DNA of 40,639 nt from an uncultured bacterium (GTDB lineage Bacteria; UBP6; UBA1177), in contig CAJOFY010000012.1 of assembly GCA_905233945.1 (NCBI GenBank), positions 1 to 40,639 of the forward strand, given 5' to 3'. Positions 1-11,996 of the stretch are shown piece by piece (the first letter of the stretch is position 1; each line of letters begins with the position of its first letter). Made by a program: the position numbers and the translations under genes. Below the pieces are notes generated by a model. It made no database searches. It saw nothing but the letters and a program-made list of their open reading frames with translations, and was not told the origin of the DNA.

Positions 1-488
1 TGTTCCGACATACCTGATGTCATCTCTTTGAAGAATGTTTCCCCCGCTTTTTTGTATGCTTTCACTTTTGTTTCGATGTCTTTTTCGGAAGTATCGTTTT
101 TTCTCAGCAGCTCGATTCTGTGCTGCATAGTTTCATCGCTGATTTCATTGAAAGCGAGATAACATTTGAGAATTTTTTTCGATTTTTTCATAAAAATCTC
201 GGGGTTGAGTCCTTTGCTTTCAAGATATTTGTTGATTTCACCCTTCCCTTCCTCAATCAGTTTGTAGGCTTCCCCAGGCTTGGCTTCGGAAATTTTTTTG
301 TCAAAAGAAGAGGTTATGCCGTCGATTGTTTTTTTGTGTTCGATAAGAAGCATTATGTCCGACTGGGTTATCGTTAGATCTGAATCCGAGGCTGCCGTCT
401 CCTCTTTTTTCGAGCACGAAACAGCGAGAAAAGCGCACAGAATCATGGCAAAAACAACTTTGCCGCAATAAAAAAAACCTTTTTTCAT
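1..488 (-). CDS. Small lipoprotein, C-terminus outside window
   Basis: The reading frame begins with ATG at 488 and stays open to the window edge, giving 162 codons of a partial protein. A strong GGAGG sits five bases before the ATG. The N-terminus is a basic start followed by a hydrophobic stretch and a lipobox LAVSC with the cysteine at residue 25, so it is probably lipid-anchored. The rest is charged and predicted helical (lysine and glutamate rich) with no domain I recognise. It lies 15 bp after the subtilase gene and is probably the last visible gene of the long minus-strand operon. Function unknown. Confidence 0.85.
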   Translation of the reverse strand, partial: MKKGFFYCGKVVFAMILCAFLAVSCSKKEETAASDSDLTITQSDIMLLIEHKKTIDGITSSFDKKISEAKPGEAYKLIEEGKGEINKYLESKGLNPEIFMKKSKKILKCYLAFNEISDETMQHRIELLRKNDTSEKDIETKVKAYKKAGETFFKEMTSGMSE

Positions 489-503
489 TCTGCCTCCGGA
501 AAA

Positions 504-2564
<2,061 letters not shown>

Positions 2565-2580
2565 AACTCAACTCCTTAAA

Positions 2581-3411
2581 TTATTGTCTGGGAAAGCCCT
2601 TGAACATCCGCAGATGCTCGGTGAGAACGGCCGATTTCGTCTTGAAGCGCTCGATTCTCGCGTAAGCGTTGTGCGAATGGATGCTTTCCAGATGCAGTGT
2701 TTCAACCAAAAACCATTTTATTTTTGAGTTTTCCATCATTTTTTCGGAAATGTTGCGGACGACATCTTCCGCAAAAACAGGATTGGAAAACGCCTTTTCG
2801 GTGACAAATTTCTCGTCAGGGCGCTTGAGAAGCGGATAAATCTCGCAGCTTGCGCTCTCCTCGATTACAGAAATCAGCTCTTCAATCCATATAAACTCTT
2901 TGAACTGGACGTAAAGCGTGACAAAACTCCGCTGGTTGTGGGCTCCGAACGCGCTGATTTCCTTCGAGCACGGGCAGAGTGAAGTAACCGGAACGCGAAG
3001 CCCCAGAATGAAGCTGTATCCCACTTTTTCGTCACTGAAACCGCTGAAAAGAACATTTACGGAAAACATAGAGGATATTCCTGAAACCGGCGCTTTTTTC
3101 TCGATAAAGTAGGGAAAACGCAATGCCGCAAGCGCCTGCGGAGAACCAAGATGTTCGCGTGTCTGCAGCAGCAATTCGGGAATATTGTCTGTCGTTATCT
3201 GGCCGTGGAAACGGTTCAGAACCTCGATTATGCGGCTCATGTGCGTTCCTTTGAACTCGGGAAGAAGCATGACAGTAAGATCGACTTTTGCCACAGTGTG
3301 CTGAATCTCGTTTTTCCTGTCCTTTACGACAATCGGATACTCGATATCCCAGATTCCGACCTGATCAACGGTGATATTACGGCTGTCGACATAATTCTGG
3401 ACGTCATTCAT
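2581..3411 (-). CDS. folE2: GTP cyclohydrolase FolE2 (type IB)
   Basis: This 276-residue cytosolic enzyme should convert GTP to 7,8-dihydroneopterin triphosphate, the entry step to folate and to queuosine/tetrahydrobiopterin-type pterins. The family signature is visible: LCPCSKEIS with Cys146 and Cys148, the metal/active-site region AHNQRS (158-162), KGTHMSR (54-60) and the C-terminal ETLHLESIHSHNAYAR (237-252). Length is normal for the family. FolE2 enzymes can use metals other than zinc and are often found where zinc is limiting, but no zinc-responsive site is visible here. The ATG has only a distant GAGG, so translation may depend on coupling to the gene ending 23 bp upstream. Its position inside an envelope-protein operon is unusual. 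Confidence 0.95.
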   Translation of the reverse strand: MNDVQNYVDSRNITVDQVGIWDIEYPIVVKDRKNEIQHTVAKVDLTVMLLPEFKGTHMSRIIEVLNRFHGQITTDNIPELLLQTREHLGSPQALAALRFPYFIEKKAPVSGISSMFSVNVLFSGFSDEKVGYSFILGLRVPVTSLCPCSKEISAFGAHNQRSFVTLYVQFKEFIWIEELISVIEESASCEIYPLLKRPDEKFVTEKAFSNPVFAEDVVRNISEKMMENSKIKWFLVETLHLESIHSHNAYARIERFKTKSAVLTEHLRMFKGFPRQ

Positions 3412-3434
3412 TGTATGCGGGCCTCAGTGAAGCG

Positions 3435-5222
3435 TCAGTGTGTCGGTCTAAGACAGTCATAGACTTCGGCAGGCGTTACTTCGTTTATTGTAATCGCCTT
3501 CTTCGAATCGCTGCCGTCACTGACGTCTATTGTGAAAACCTTCCAGCAGGTGTTGTTTTTGTTCATAAGAAGCGATGCCGATTTCTCCTCCGTGCCGTGC
3601 GCATAACCTTTGACAACGACAGTTGAAGGTCCTTTGGAGGTATCGTAAGCGTGGACAACAACTGTGTATTCGCCGTTTTCAGGCTTGTTTATCGTAACAG
3701 TTTCAGGTCCGATTCCGTCGATGTTGTCAATATCGAGGAAAGGATCATCCTTTGTCTCGCCTTCGACGCCCCAGTCAGGTCTTTCGCCGGAATACTGCGG
3801 AGAACAGTTCCAGTAGTAACAGTCGCTCTCATTGTCTCCGAATTCGCCTTCCGGTCTTATTAAATGAAGATCTATATCGGAATTTTTATTGTTCCAGAGC
3901 ATCTTTACAGCCAGATCGTCGTCGGAAACAGCCTCGACCGTACATTCAGCCGGAACGCTGCTTATCCCCTTATCGTTGATTACGATGAGACGGACAACAT
4001 ACTGACCCTTGATCTTTGCCTGGAACGCGGCGCGGTTGATTTTGTTCGACGGATCACCGTTCAAAGGCGAGCCGGCGCGGTTGCTTTCATCAACAATATC
4101 AAGCGAAATTCCGCCGGGAGTTGTCGAGAAATTCCACAGATACTTGAGATTTTCCTTTGATTCTCCGTCGCTGTCGACACTTTCGCTGGCATCCATTATC
4201 GCCCACTGGTAAACAGAAACCTTTGCAGGTTCGCATTTGAGTTTGGCAGTCGGGTATTTCTCGACATTCGGACCGCATTTGAGAGGAATTCTTTTGTTTG
4301 CGTTCTTGCCGTATTCGGTAGGATCCGAGTTGATGATGAGAAGTTCGCCCGTCAGAGGAGACGGATATTCCTTGTCGTTGCGGCATCCGACCTGAAGAGC
4401 AATCTCGCCGTCCGGCAGAATCGAAACGCCAGGCTCCGGCCCGTCTTTAATGAAAAAACCCATTTCGTTCGAGCTTTTGGACTGTCCTTCCGAAATGACA
4501 ACCGATGAAATTTTCAGGCTTGCAGTTCCTTTATTGTAAACCATGACATCTGCGACAAGCTCGTCAATGACATCGCTGAAAACAAGCACATCATCGTCCG
4601 GATCGCCGTCCATTGCCTTCACTTCGATTTTTCCGCTCGGCTTTGTCTGCGCGGTGAGAGGAATATCAAAATCCGGTTTGCACTTGTCGTTGCTTTTTAT
4701 TCTGAGGTAACGGACCTGGTCTTTCCATGTCGAAGCAACAACTGAAATGCCTATCTCGATCTCTTCGTCGTTTTTGAGGTTGACGGAGCCGTTTTCAAGC
4801 GGATTCGACTCGATTTTGAATGTTCCGGCATCTTCATTTCCGTTTTCATCGACAATCGAAATGTCGGTAATCACAAGCGGTTCAGCAGCTTCGCACGCAT
4901 AGCAGCGGTTCATAACGTAGATATACTTCGTAAGCGAGCTTTCACCGAAAATTATACCTGAAAAAAGAAGCTCCTCGTTCTTGGGTTTGAGCCTGTTGTC
5001 GGCACTTGAATAGTTGCAGTCGTGCGACGGCTTGCTGTCGTTGTCCGGCACCACGGAGCCGGAGTCGGTCTGGTCGCTGTCGGAAGCCGTATCGCCTGAA
5101 TCAGCCGTTGTGTCCGAAGTGTCATCGTCGGGATACTCCTTTTTCGGATCGCTTCCGCCGCATGAAACCGCGAAAAACACAAAAGAAAGGAAAAATAAAG
5201 AAACAAGTATATTTTTTTTCAT
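3435..5222 (-). CDS. Large lipoprotein with Ig-like, PKD-like and DUF2135-like regions
   Basis: A 595-residue protein with signal peptide and lipobox FAVSC (Cys21), followed by a DSGDT/DSD-type acidic linker (about 28-65). Residues 80-320 are beta-rich repeats of the choice-of-anchor/ASPM type (GTASLKISSVVIS, LLIINSDPTEY). Residues about 325-420 resemble a PKD domain (DASESVDSDGE, GQYVVRLIVINDKG). Residues about 430-590 contain SDIDLHLIRPEG and GEYTVVVHAYD, as in DUF2135-like bacterial surface proteins. Many paired cysteines suggest disulfides outside the cytoplasm. GGAGG lies five bases before the ATG and touches the stop codon of the preceding gene. Probably a surface-exposed structural or binding lipoprotein; ligand unknown. 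Confidence 0.9.
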   Translation of the reverse strand: MKKNILVSLFFLSFVFFAVSCGGSDPKKEYPDDDTSDTTADSGDTASDSDQTDSGSVVPDNDSKPSHDCNYSSADNRLKPKNEELLFSGIIFGESSLTKYIYVMNRCYACEAAEPLVITDISIVDENGNEDAGTFKIESNPLENGSVNLKNDEEIEIGISVVASTWKDQVRYLRIKSNDKCKPDFDIPLTAQTKPSGKIEVKAMDGDPDDDVLVFSDVIDELVADVMVYNKGTASLKISSVVISEGQSKSSNEMGFFIKDGPEPGVSILPDGEIALQVGCRNDKEYPSPLTGELLIINSDPTEYGKNANKRIPLKCGPNVEKYPTAKLKCEPAKVSVYQWAIMDASESVDSDGESKENLKYLWNFSTTPGGISLDIVDESNRAGSPLNGDPSNKINRAAFQAKIKGQYVVRLIVINDKGISSVPAECTVEAVSDDDLAVKMLWNNKNSDIDLHLIRPEGEFGDNESDCYYWNCSPQYSGERPDWGVEGETKDDPFLDIDNIDGIGPETVTINKPENGEYTVVVHAYDTSKGPSTVVVKGYAHGTEEKSASLLMNKNNTCWKVFTIDVSDGSDSKKAITINEVTPAEVYDCLRPTH

Positions 5223-5232
5223 TCTATCCTCC

Positions 5233-6522
5233 TTACTGCCCTACAGACTGAACACATCTGAAACCGAGGTTGTAATAGCGGTAGTTCGGGAACGCCTTGT
5301 CTCTCGAGTAAGTTGTTATTTCGTCATCAAGCGATACCCAGCTTCCGCCACGGATGACCTTTTCCATTGTCGGCGAATCGGAAGGTCCTATCGGATCCGT
5401 TACAACAACATCATCCGTTCTTTTATGATAGTACGAATCGATGTTATACCACGTGTCAGTCCATTCAGCGACGTTTCCGGCCATGTTGTAGACTCCGTAA
5501 GGCGAAACACCGCTGTCTCCCCACATAACCGAAGTTACATCACCGAAAAGCGCCGTGAAGTTCGCCTGAGCCGACTCGATGTTGTCAACAGGTTTGTCCT
5601 CGCCCCAAGGATAAGTTCTCGTTGATTTGCCCTTCGCCGCCTTTTCCCACTGCGCCTCTGTCGGCAGCTTCTTGCCGGCCCACTGGCAGAATGTCGCAGC
5701 CTGGTTGTATGAAACCCAGATTACGGGGAATCCGGCATATGTCGCGTTATTGTAGTAGTTCTGATACATGATCGAGGTGACATCGTAAGGCTCGGTGCAG
5801 ACACCGGCGTCCTGGCAGAGCTTGTACTGGCTGTTGGAAACCTCGTACTTGTCAATATAGTATGAAGAAAGATAAACTGTGTTCATACCTTCTGACTGTT
5901 TCATCCCCTCTTCTTCCTCCGCAAGACCTGTAGAAGTCCCTTCAGGCGCGCCGTATTCGAACTCGCCGGCAGGAATCAGCACCATTTCGGCGATACCGGC
6001 CTGATTGGCGTCTTCCTGTTTGACCATGTCTTTCGGAAAACCTATATGGAAGTTGCCCAAAAAATTCGTGCTTATCTTGAAAAGGTTGTTTTCGACATCG
6101 AGCTCATATGAATCCTTGTCAAAAACCTCGAAATTCTGGCGGTCCATCGAAAAATAGGGTTTAAGGTCGAGCTCGTCAAGAAGATTCGGGAAATCGGCTT
6201 CCTTATAAGGAATTACCACCGTCAGATTTTTCTTGAACTGAACAGCCGCCGGAGAGATGGAATAAATGTTCGTGACCGGTTTTGAAACATTGGTGAAAGC
6301 CGGCGTATCGAGTGAATAAGCCGTAATCGTCACGACATCTATCCCTTCCGGCAGAGAACCTTCCTCGATATGGACTGTAACACCGTCGACACCTTTATAA
6401 ACGCCGCCGGAATTGTCGAAATCCTGTCCGATTTTCTTGTAAAGGTAATCCTCTACTCCGCATGCCGTAAGAATCGCTGCAAAAACAAGCAGGAACATGA
6501 CTTTTCTGTATATTGCGGACAT
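5233..6522 (-). CDS. Lipoprotein with ZU5-like and formylglycine-generating-enzyme-like (SUMF1/FGE) domains
   Basis: A 429-residue lipoprotein (lipobox ILTAC, Cys21). Residues about 38-160 resemble a ZU5-type beta domain (VYKGVDGVTVHIEEGSLPEG). Residues 180-428 are an FGE-sulfatase/SUMF1 fold: MVLIPAGEFEYG, YYIDKYEVSNSQYKLC, FPVIWVSYNQAATFCQWAGK, LPTEAQWEKAAKG, GVYNMAGNVAEWTD, VIRGGSW and GFRCVQ. The catalytic cysteine normally found after RGGSW (CR.AYR) is replaced by serine in YSRDKAFPN, so formylglycine formation is unlikely. These exported FGE-like modules probably act as structural or binding domains. The ATG overlaps the preceding stop by one base (TAATG), indicating translational coupling. 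Confidence 0.92.
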   Translation of the reverse strand: MSAIYRKVMFLLVFAAILTACGVEDYLYKKIGQDFDNSGGVYKGVDGVTVHIEEGSLPEGIDVVTITAYSLDTPAFTNVSKPVTNIYSISPAAVQFKKNLTVVIPYKEADFPNLLDELDLKPYFSMDRQNFEVFDKDSYELDVENNLFKISTNFLGNFHIGFPKDMVKQEDANQAGIAEMVLIPAGEFEYGAPEGTSTGLAEEEEGMKQSEGMNTVYLSSYYIDKYEVSNSQYKLCQDAGVCTEPYDVTSIMYQNYYNNATYAGFPVIWVSYNQAATFCQWAGKKLPTEAQWEKAAKGKSTRTYPWGEDKPVDNIESAQANFTALFGDVTSVMWGDSGVSPYGVYNMAGNVAEWTDTWYNIDSYYHKRTDDVVVTDPIGPSDSPTMEKVIRGGSWVSLDDEITTYSRDKAFPNYRYYNLGFRCVQSVGQ

Positions 6523-7844
6523 TATTCACCTCCTATGACGGAAATTGAGCATCCGTTCTCCGAACTTCCGATTTCCCAGCGCGGCTCGTCACCCTCGATG
6601 ACCTGCGTCCACTGGGTATCGTTCTCGCTGCTGTAGCCGAAAAGCGAAAGTTTTGTCACCGGTTCTACAGGGTCGTTGCTGTAAATCGAAATTACACCTT
6701 TCTGCGTTCCGACATCGTAAGGCTTGAAGAAGACCGTTACTGTCGCCTTCTCGCCAGGTTCGATGTTAAGAGTCTCGGGAATAACGATGAAATTGGAATC
6801 GTCCGACGCGACTTTAGCCTCCATCGCTCTCGTTCCGATATTTTCGACTTCAAATTCCCAGTAATCCTCGTCACCAGGCATCGTGTCTGCGAATTTGTGC
6901 GCTCTCGACTCTATGAAAATAGCCGGGAAATTGAACGCAACCGACTGCGAATTGTATCTCCAGAGCTTTTCATCCTTAGCAAGGGGGATTTCTATAGGAA
7001 TCGGGAACTTCATTTCAAGAATTTTGATAGTAATCGTTACCGTAAAAATAACCTCGATATTGTAATAGGTCTTGGACTCGTAGAAAACCGGAATTTCCAT
7101 AACAGTTCCGACGACAGGCGGTTCGATGACCAGATACTGGTTGTCGGTAAAAATGCTGCGTTCCTGCTTTTCGTCTAGACCGATCCTGCTTCCGAACATC
7201 TCGACGTACATTTTGCCGTCAAGCTCGAAGTTGAAGTGGATGAGACTGCAGAGATCGCCGACTATAGGCAGTGTAAGACCGCAGCTGCCGCCTACCATCT
7301 CTGCAAGGGTTCCCTCGTAAAGCTGGAAGTGGTCAACGCTGTCTTCCATCGAAACCGGATTATCGACGTTTCCGTCAAGCAGAAACGGCTGATAAGTTTT
7401 TTCATCGGCAAAGCTAAGATCGAAATTGAGCCATTTGCTGAGTTCATTTTCATCGCCGGAGTAGCAGTTTTTCCACTTGGCCTCCATGTTTATACCGTAG
7501 AACATATCGGCAGTGCCGCCGTCCGGCGCCCCCTCGAAGAAGACTTTGACAGATTCCGGCCACTGCGCTTTGGCTCTCCCGTGCATCTTTGCGCCCATCT
7601 CCGCACCGTATTCGACATTGAAAAGTATGCTGAGAGGAATAAGTCCGCCGCATCCCGGCAGCCATTCGCCGGTTCCCCATTTGTTGTGAGGAATAAGAAC
7701 ATCACGGTATTCAAACTCGATTTCATCGGAATACTGCTCGTCGTAAACGCGCCATTCTTCGCCGTCGCGGACAATCTCGGCTTCAACCGAAACGACCGTC
7801 AGAAAAAGAACCGCTAAAAACAATGAATAAACAATCTTTTTCAT
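6522..7844 (-). CDS. Secreted protein with ASPM/choice-of-anchor-D-like domain and terminal GCSISVI motif
   Basis: A 440-residue protein with a clear signal peptide (first 22 residues, ending VSVEA). Residues 25-320 are beta-rich with no domain I recognise. Residues about 325-405 match an ASPM-SPD-2-Hydin/choice-of-anchor-D Ig fold (FEVENIGTRAMEAKV, NIEPGEKATVTVFFKP, GVISIYSNDP). The C-terminus is ENGCSISVIGGE: the GCS[LI]xx[IV] motif seen in three other proteins, plus GGE. The last codons encode the AGGAGGTGA that serves as Shine-Dalgarno for the next gene. It begins 13 bp after the preceding gene, with AGGT upstream. Probably exported to the cell surface; function unknown. Confidence 0.9.
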   Translation of the reverse strand: MKKIVYSLFLAVLFLTVVSVEAEIVRDGEEWRVYDEQYSDEIEFEYRDVLIPHNKWGTGEWLPGCGGLIPLSILFNVEYGAEMGAKMHGRAKAQWPESVKVFFEGAPDGGTADMFYGINMEAKWKNCYSGDENELSKWLNFDLSFADEKTYQPFLLDGNVDNPVSMEDSVDHFQLYEGTLAEMVGGSCGLTLPIVGDLCSLIHFNFELDGKMYVEMFGSRIGLDEKQERSIFTDNQYLVIEPPVVGTVMEIPVFYESKTYYNIEVIFTVTITIKILEMKFPIPIEIPLAKDEKLWRYNSQSVAFNFPAIFIESRAHKFADTMPGDEDYWEFEVENIGTRAMEAKVASDDSNFIVIPETLNIEPGEKATVTVFFKPYDVGTQKGVISIYSNDPVEPVTKLSLFGYSSENDTQWTQVIEGDEPRWEIGSSENGCSISVIGGE

Positions 7845-7857
7845 CGCAGCACCTATA

Positions 7858-10752
7858 TTACTCTGTTACATCTCTTGCACATCTGAAACCTATCGAATTC
7901 GAGTTATACTGCGGATTTACGCCGCGTCTGTAAGTCGAACGGATAAGTTTTCTCGACGTTTTCCAGCTTCCGCCGCGGACAGTTCTCTGGTCGCCGATAG
8001 GAAGCGGGACACCGCCCTGGAACAGGTCGGAATAGTAGTAGAATCTCGTTGAAACCCACTCTTCAGCGTTTCCGGCCATATCGTAGGTTCCGTTAGGACT
8101 CTTCGCGTCTTTTGTGTTGAACGCATCGTATTTTGAACCGTTGTAGTAGCCTACCGGGGAAACATGCGGTTCCGGATAAGCGATAAGAAGATCGTCTGCG
8201 GAGACAAGCGACTCAAGTTCCCGGCTCGGTTCATACGGATCCGTACTTCCGCGGTAATTCGCCTGATACGGCATATTTTTGTTTTTGGTAAAACTTATGC
8301 TCTCGAAAATCCCGTCGATCAGACCGCCCTCTTCCCACGGAAGATCGGAACACTCCTTCGTGCACTCCTCTTCCGATGATGACGGACACAGACAGTCGCT
8401 TGAAACTCTCGCGGCGTACTCCCACTCCTCTTCGCTCGGAAGCCGTTTGCCGATCCACTTGCAGTAAGCGTTTGCGGCATACCAGCAGATACTTGTGACA
8501 GGCATTTTGTCTTTTGCACCCGCCTTGTATTTATCACCGCTGAATTTTCCGAACCACTCCTCGAGATACTTCTCGTTTCCGTAGCACTTCTCAAGTCCGA
8601 GTTCGTCGTCTGTCCTCATCGCATTTTCGGGACGCCACAGTTTGTTTTTCGAATCGTTAAGGAATTTTTTATACTGCGCGACAGTAACTTCATACTTGTC
8701 GATAAGGAAATCCTTTTTCATCGAGACTTTGTGTTTCGGTTTTTCCATAACGAATGCCGCATCGCTTTCGCTTCCCATAATGAACGACTTGCCGGCAGCG
8801 TTAATCGCTATCATGCAGCCGGGAATATCCTCATCGTTGCAGCGGCAGGAGTCGTTCGGGCAGACATACTCTTCGGTAGGATAAGGCTCGGTTTCATCTT
8901 CAGGATCGGTATCTTCGGACTCTCCGGACGTTTCGTTGAAGTAATAAATATCCTCACCTGTGTTTCCGAGGTTGAAAATCTCGTCCGTGAAATCGATTAT
9001 CGGCTGGTCAATGCCTCTGAAAAGTTTCAGAGTGTCCGCCGGAGAAAGTTTCTTGAAGACAAGGTCGGTGACTTTCTGAAGCTGAAGCATGTAGGAGTCG
9101 CTGTTTGTCGCCTGACTGACATCCTGAAGGAACGATTTGCTGCTTTTCGTGTCGCCTGAGAACGAGTTTACGACAACTTCCATGACTTTTATGTAGAGGT
9201 CGTCTTTGTAAAGATTTGTCGAGAATGAGTTTTTCCTCGCCTTCATAAAATCGTTCACGCGCTGTCCGACGCCTCTTTCGCGGATTCCTCTCGCCACGAC
9301 ATTAACCGGATGACTGGCAAGCCCTTTGTTGACCGTCTTGTCGTAATTTATCAGCATATTGAGGAAGTTATCGTTTACATCGGCTGAAATCATAACGATC
9401 GGCAGCATTATCTGGGTGAAGTAAGTCGCCCAGATCGGATCCATCGCCCTGTTCATCAGGTTTCCGCTGTTCTGCGCCGGAACGTAGCTTGCAAGAAGCC
9501 CTTCCTTTATCTCGTTGTTCTTGTAACGCAGCTGCGTTTTTTCGGTTTCCGTGGTCTCCTCGAAATATGACGCTATCTCGGAAGCGATTCTGTTCGGCTG
9601 CCCTTCGACAATCAGCTTTTGCGTGAGATATTCCTCATTCTGCGTGACGTAAGTCTGGATGAGATATTTCAGAGTCGGCGATACGTAGTGCGTCGGCGGG
9701 ACCATAAGAGTCGGCATGGCGTTCTCGTCGATTCCGTCATCACCGACATCAGTCGGAAGAAGCGGTTTAACCGGCATAGCGTCAACATAAAAATAAGCCC
9801 ATCTCGGACGGGAGTTGTAAGTTTTTACCGAAGAACCGTTTTCATTGAAATATTTTACAAAAATCTGGTCAACTTCCTCGTCACTTTCCTCTTTCGGAAG
9901 CTCCCTGAAAACTGAGTGATGGAATGTTTCCGTTTTGTCATCCTGTGTCACCGTAAGGTCTCTCTGGTAATTGCGTGGCTGAGCCTGAGCCGTTTTCCCG
10001 TCCTGATCCGTTCCCTGATTTTCGATGTAGGAAGCGGTTTCGGTGTAAAGCTCATCAATTGCCGCAGCAATTGCATTCTGAACGTCAAGGTCGCCGGCAA
10101 CAATAATGCTCGGAGTGATGTTGACCATCTTGTCCTTGAGTATTCTGATGAGTGTTTTAGTCGCCTTGAGGCTGCGGATTCGTTCAAGAAGCGCCGCATT
10201 GTAAAGCGGGTTTACAGTCGTCGCGATACCGGGCTGCAGGAAAATCAGAGCCGCCGCTGTTTCGCGGACGCTGAACTCGATGTGTTTGCGCTTGAAGTAA
10301 TTTTCTCCGTTCGACGGGAAAACAGTAAGCATTATCGGCACATTCTTGCTCTCGTCCTCATAGTTTGTCTTCAGCGTGAAAAGCGTCGTTCCGACAACAT
10401 TGGAGCGGACCCAGAAAGTTCCGTTGACCTCATCTACATTCTGGACGATGTTGTTCCTGCCGTACTGAACCTGAAGATTCGCGTAAGGAATAATGAATCC
10501 CTGCGGCAGACTGACACGTCCCTGATAGAAAATCTTGTTTGAAACATATTCGATTCCGCCGAATTCCTCTTTTTCATCGAGAGGATTTTTCGGCTCCATC
10601 AGGTTGTTGACACATTTCGCATCGAAGCACTTTTCTCCGAGTTCGCAGTCCTCAAACGAACTGCATTCAATATCGAAATGGCTGAGTTCCGGTGAACAGG
10701 CCGAAATAATGAGCAGAAGCAAAGGTAAAACCGTAAAAGTGATTTTTTTCAT
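7858..10752 (-). CDS. Large lipoprotein with C-terminal FGE-like (SUMF1) domain
   Basis: A 964-residue lipoprotein (lipobox LIISAC, Cys19). Just after the lipobox is a [19 protein letters not shown] motif, a small disulfide module common in Myxococcota exported proteins. Residues about 70-640 are a long unrecognised region, with Ig-like beta sequence first and then helical sequence. An acidic spacer ([16 protein letters not shown]) follows. Residues about 650-964 are FGE-sulfatase-like: [83 protein letters not shown] and GFRCARDV. The active-site cysteine after RGGSW is missing ([10 protein letters not shown]). TGAGG precedes the ATG by seven to eight bases. Role unknown, presumably surface-located. 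Confidence 0.9.
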   Translation of the reverse strand: MKKITFTVLPLLLLIISACSPELSHFDIECSSFEDCELGEKCFDAKCVNNLMEPKNPLDEKEEFGGIEYVSNKIFYQGRVSLPQGFIIPYANLQVQYGRNNIVQNVDEVNGTFWVRSNVVGTTLFTLKTNYEDESKNVPIMLTVFPSNGENYFKRKHIEFSVRETAAALIFLQPGIATTVNPLYNAALLERIRSLKATKTLIRILKDKMVNITPSIIVAGDLDVQNAIAAAIDELYTETASYIENQGTDQDGKTAQAQPRNYQRDLTVTQDDKTETFHHSVFRELPKEESDEEVDQIFVKYFNENGSSVKTYNSRPRWAYFYVDAMPVKPLLPTDVGDDGIDENAMPTLMVPPTHYVSPTLKYLIQTYVTQNEEYLTQKLIVEGQPNRIASEIASYFEETTETEKTQLRYKNNEIKEGLLASYVPAQNSGNLMNRAMDPIWATYFTQIMLPIVMISADVNDNFLNMLINYDKTVNKGLASHPVNVVARGIRERGVGQRVNDFMKARKNSFSTNLYKDDLYIKVMEVVVNSFSGDTKSSKSFLQDVSQATNSDSYMLQLQKVTDLVFKKLSPADTLKLFRGIDQPIIDFTDEIFNLGNTGEDIYYFNETSGESEDTDPEDETEPYPTEEYVCPNDSCRCNDEDIPGCMIAINAAGKSFIMGSESDAAFVMEKPKHKVSMKKDFLIDKYEVTVAQYKKFLNDSKNKLWRPENAMRTDDELGLEKCYGNEKYLEEWFGKFSGDKYKAGAKDKMPVTSICWYAANAYCKWIGKRLPSEEEWEYAARVSSDCLCPSSSEEECTKECSDLPWEEGGLIDGIFESISFTKNKNMPYQANYRGSTDPYEPSRELESLVSADDLLIAYPEPHVSPVGYYNGSKYDAFNTKDAKSPNGTYDMAGNAEEWVSTRFYYYSDLFQGGVPLPIGDQRTVRGGSWKTSRKLIRSTYRRGVNPQYNSNSIGFRCARDVTE

Positions 10753-10756
10753 GTCG

Positions 10757-11833
10757 TTACCTCATTACATTAAACATAACGGAAAGGTGCGCGCCGCCCT
10801 GGAAAAGCTGCTCGCTGCGGTCAAAACCTCTGAATGAACCGTACATTTTCAGGTACGTGAAGTTGCCGCCGACTCCGAGGGCGATATATTCCCAGACTCT
10901 GAAAAAATAGTCCAGATCAGCCGAAGCGTAAGGACCGCCGAAGAAGCTCAGAATACCGTTCGGACGCGTACGGTCGGCGATTTTTTCGATTCCGCCGATA
11001 AAACCTGCCGATGCAGTGATCGCACTTCTCGTCTTGCGGGTTCTGAGACCGTGGATGTAGTATCTGAGCGCGATTCCGCCGCCGTAGTAAAGGTTGTCCC
11101 TGTCGAGCGACAAAGCCCTGCCCTCAAGTCCGACAACCAGATCCTGAAGCGCCGCCACATTGAGTTTCAGCGTATAGTTTCCGATTATATCGAAGTTTTT
11201 GAAATCGCCGCCGCCGCCGCCGACACCGCCTGCAAGCTCGATTGAAAGCCTGTAAGTATACCATTTTTCAAGGCGGACGTCGTCTTTGGGAACCCAGCCT
11301 TCCTTGCCGAGGAACTCGACTTTGTAGAAATCGTTGACCTCCTCAATGATAACAAGATCGTCCTTCTCGTAAAGCTCGAACAGCTTTTTGGAGCGGACTG
11401 AAGCCTCGGTATAAAGGTAAGTCGAGACGACGACTTTGCCGAGATCAGGCTCTTTGTGGCGGTGCACAACGCCTTTTTCACGTTTTTCGACAACGAAATC
11501 GTCTTCTTCAGGATCTGGATAAACACTTTGTGAACCGCCCTGAACAAAATCGTCATCCTGTTTTGACGTTTTCGCCGGAGCCGTTTTAGCGAAAGGATCC
11601 TCCTCCGCCTTCTCCTCTTCCTCTTCACCTTCGCCTTCTTCGGAAGCGCTTTCCTCCGAAGATTCAGCCGAACTTTCCGATTCGTCTTCCTCGGCAGCGG
11701 ATTCTTCTTCCTCATCATCTTCGTCGTCATCGGAAACGGCTGCCGAACTCAAAGCGGAAAAATCGGGAATAAGTGCCGAAAGCCCGAAAGAAACGAGCAG
11801 CACAAAAAAAGCAGTTAAAAATTTCTTCTTCAC
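10757..11833 (-). CDS. Exported SH3-domain protein with acidic linker and outer-membrane-barrel-like C-terminus
   Basis: I place the start at the GTG at 11833 (358 residues): GAGG lies five bases upstream, it opens a signal peptide ([20 protein letters not shown]), and the longer frame would start inside the promoter at 11887-11914. After the signal peptide comes an Asp/Glu/Ser linker (about 27-95), then a bacterial SH3 domain at about 135-190 ([35 protein letters not shown]). Residues about 195-358 are alternating glycine/aromatic beta strands ([15 protein letters not shown]) like an outer-membrane barrel. It is the first gene of the eight-gene minus-strand operon and could bind peptidoglycan while sitting in the outer membrane; that is inference. 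Confidence 0.85.
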   Translation of the reverse strand: MKKKFLTAFFVLLVSFGLSALIPDFSALSSAAVSDDDEDDEEEESAAEEDESESSAESSEESASEEGEGEEEEEKAEEDPFAKTAPAKTSKQDDDFVQGGSQSVYPDPEEDDFVVEKREKGVVHRHKEPDLGKVVVSTYLYTEASVRSKKLFELYEKDDLVIIEEVNDFYKVEFLGKEGWVPKDDVRLEKWYTYRLSIELAGGVGGGGGDFKNFDIIGNYTLKLNVAALQDLVVGLEGRALSLDRDNLYYGGGIALRYYIHGLRTRKTRSAITASAGFIGGIEKIADRTRPNGILSFFGGPYASADLDYFFRVWEYIALGVGGNFTYLKMYGSFRGFDRSEQLFQGGAHLSVMFNVMR

Positions 11834-11886
11834 TTTTTCCTCTAATATTTCAAACACAAAAACAACCTGCAAAAAACAGACCAGAT

Positions 11887-11914
11887 ATAATAATATAAAA
11901 CAATTTTTTTGCAA
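11887..11914 (-). promoter_or_regulatory. Putative sigma70-type promoter for the envelope operon
   Basis: On the minus strand TTGCAA (11914-11909), a 16-bp spacer, and TATTAT (11892-11887). Transcription would start near 11880, about 47 bases before the GTG start at 11833. The same hexamers and spacer occur at 37729-37756, also after an octamer repeat element. Confidence 0.6.
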
Positions 11915-11925
11915 GAATAATCGTT

Positions 11926-11990
11926 GCGCCGCCGTCGATATTTCGAGATTTCGAAAATTCGATATTTCGACAAAAAATCAGCGGCGCCGA
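11926..11990 (-). repeat. Intergenic octamer repeat element, copy 1
   Basis: Read on the minus strand this starts eight bases after the aminotransferase stop with CGCCGCTGATT, then TTTTG, then 8-bp units TCGAAATA, TCGAATTT, TCGAAATC, TCGAAATA and TCGACGGC. A perfect 7-bp inverted repeat (GCGCCGC at 11926-11932 with GCGGCGC at 11981-11987) brackets the unit array, so the RNA or single strand could fold. Copy 2 is at 37622-37700 with the same leader, orientation and downstream promoter type. Confidence 0.7.
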
Positions 11991-11996
11991 AAAGAA

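Noticed and set aside
10757-11914. Longer start at 11914 for the SH3/barrel protein
   Set aside because: It would begin within the -35 box of the promoter and has no ribosome site; the GTG at 11833 has both signal peptide and GAGG.
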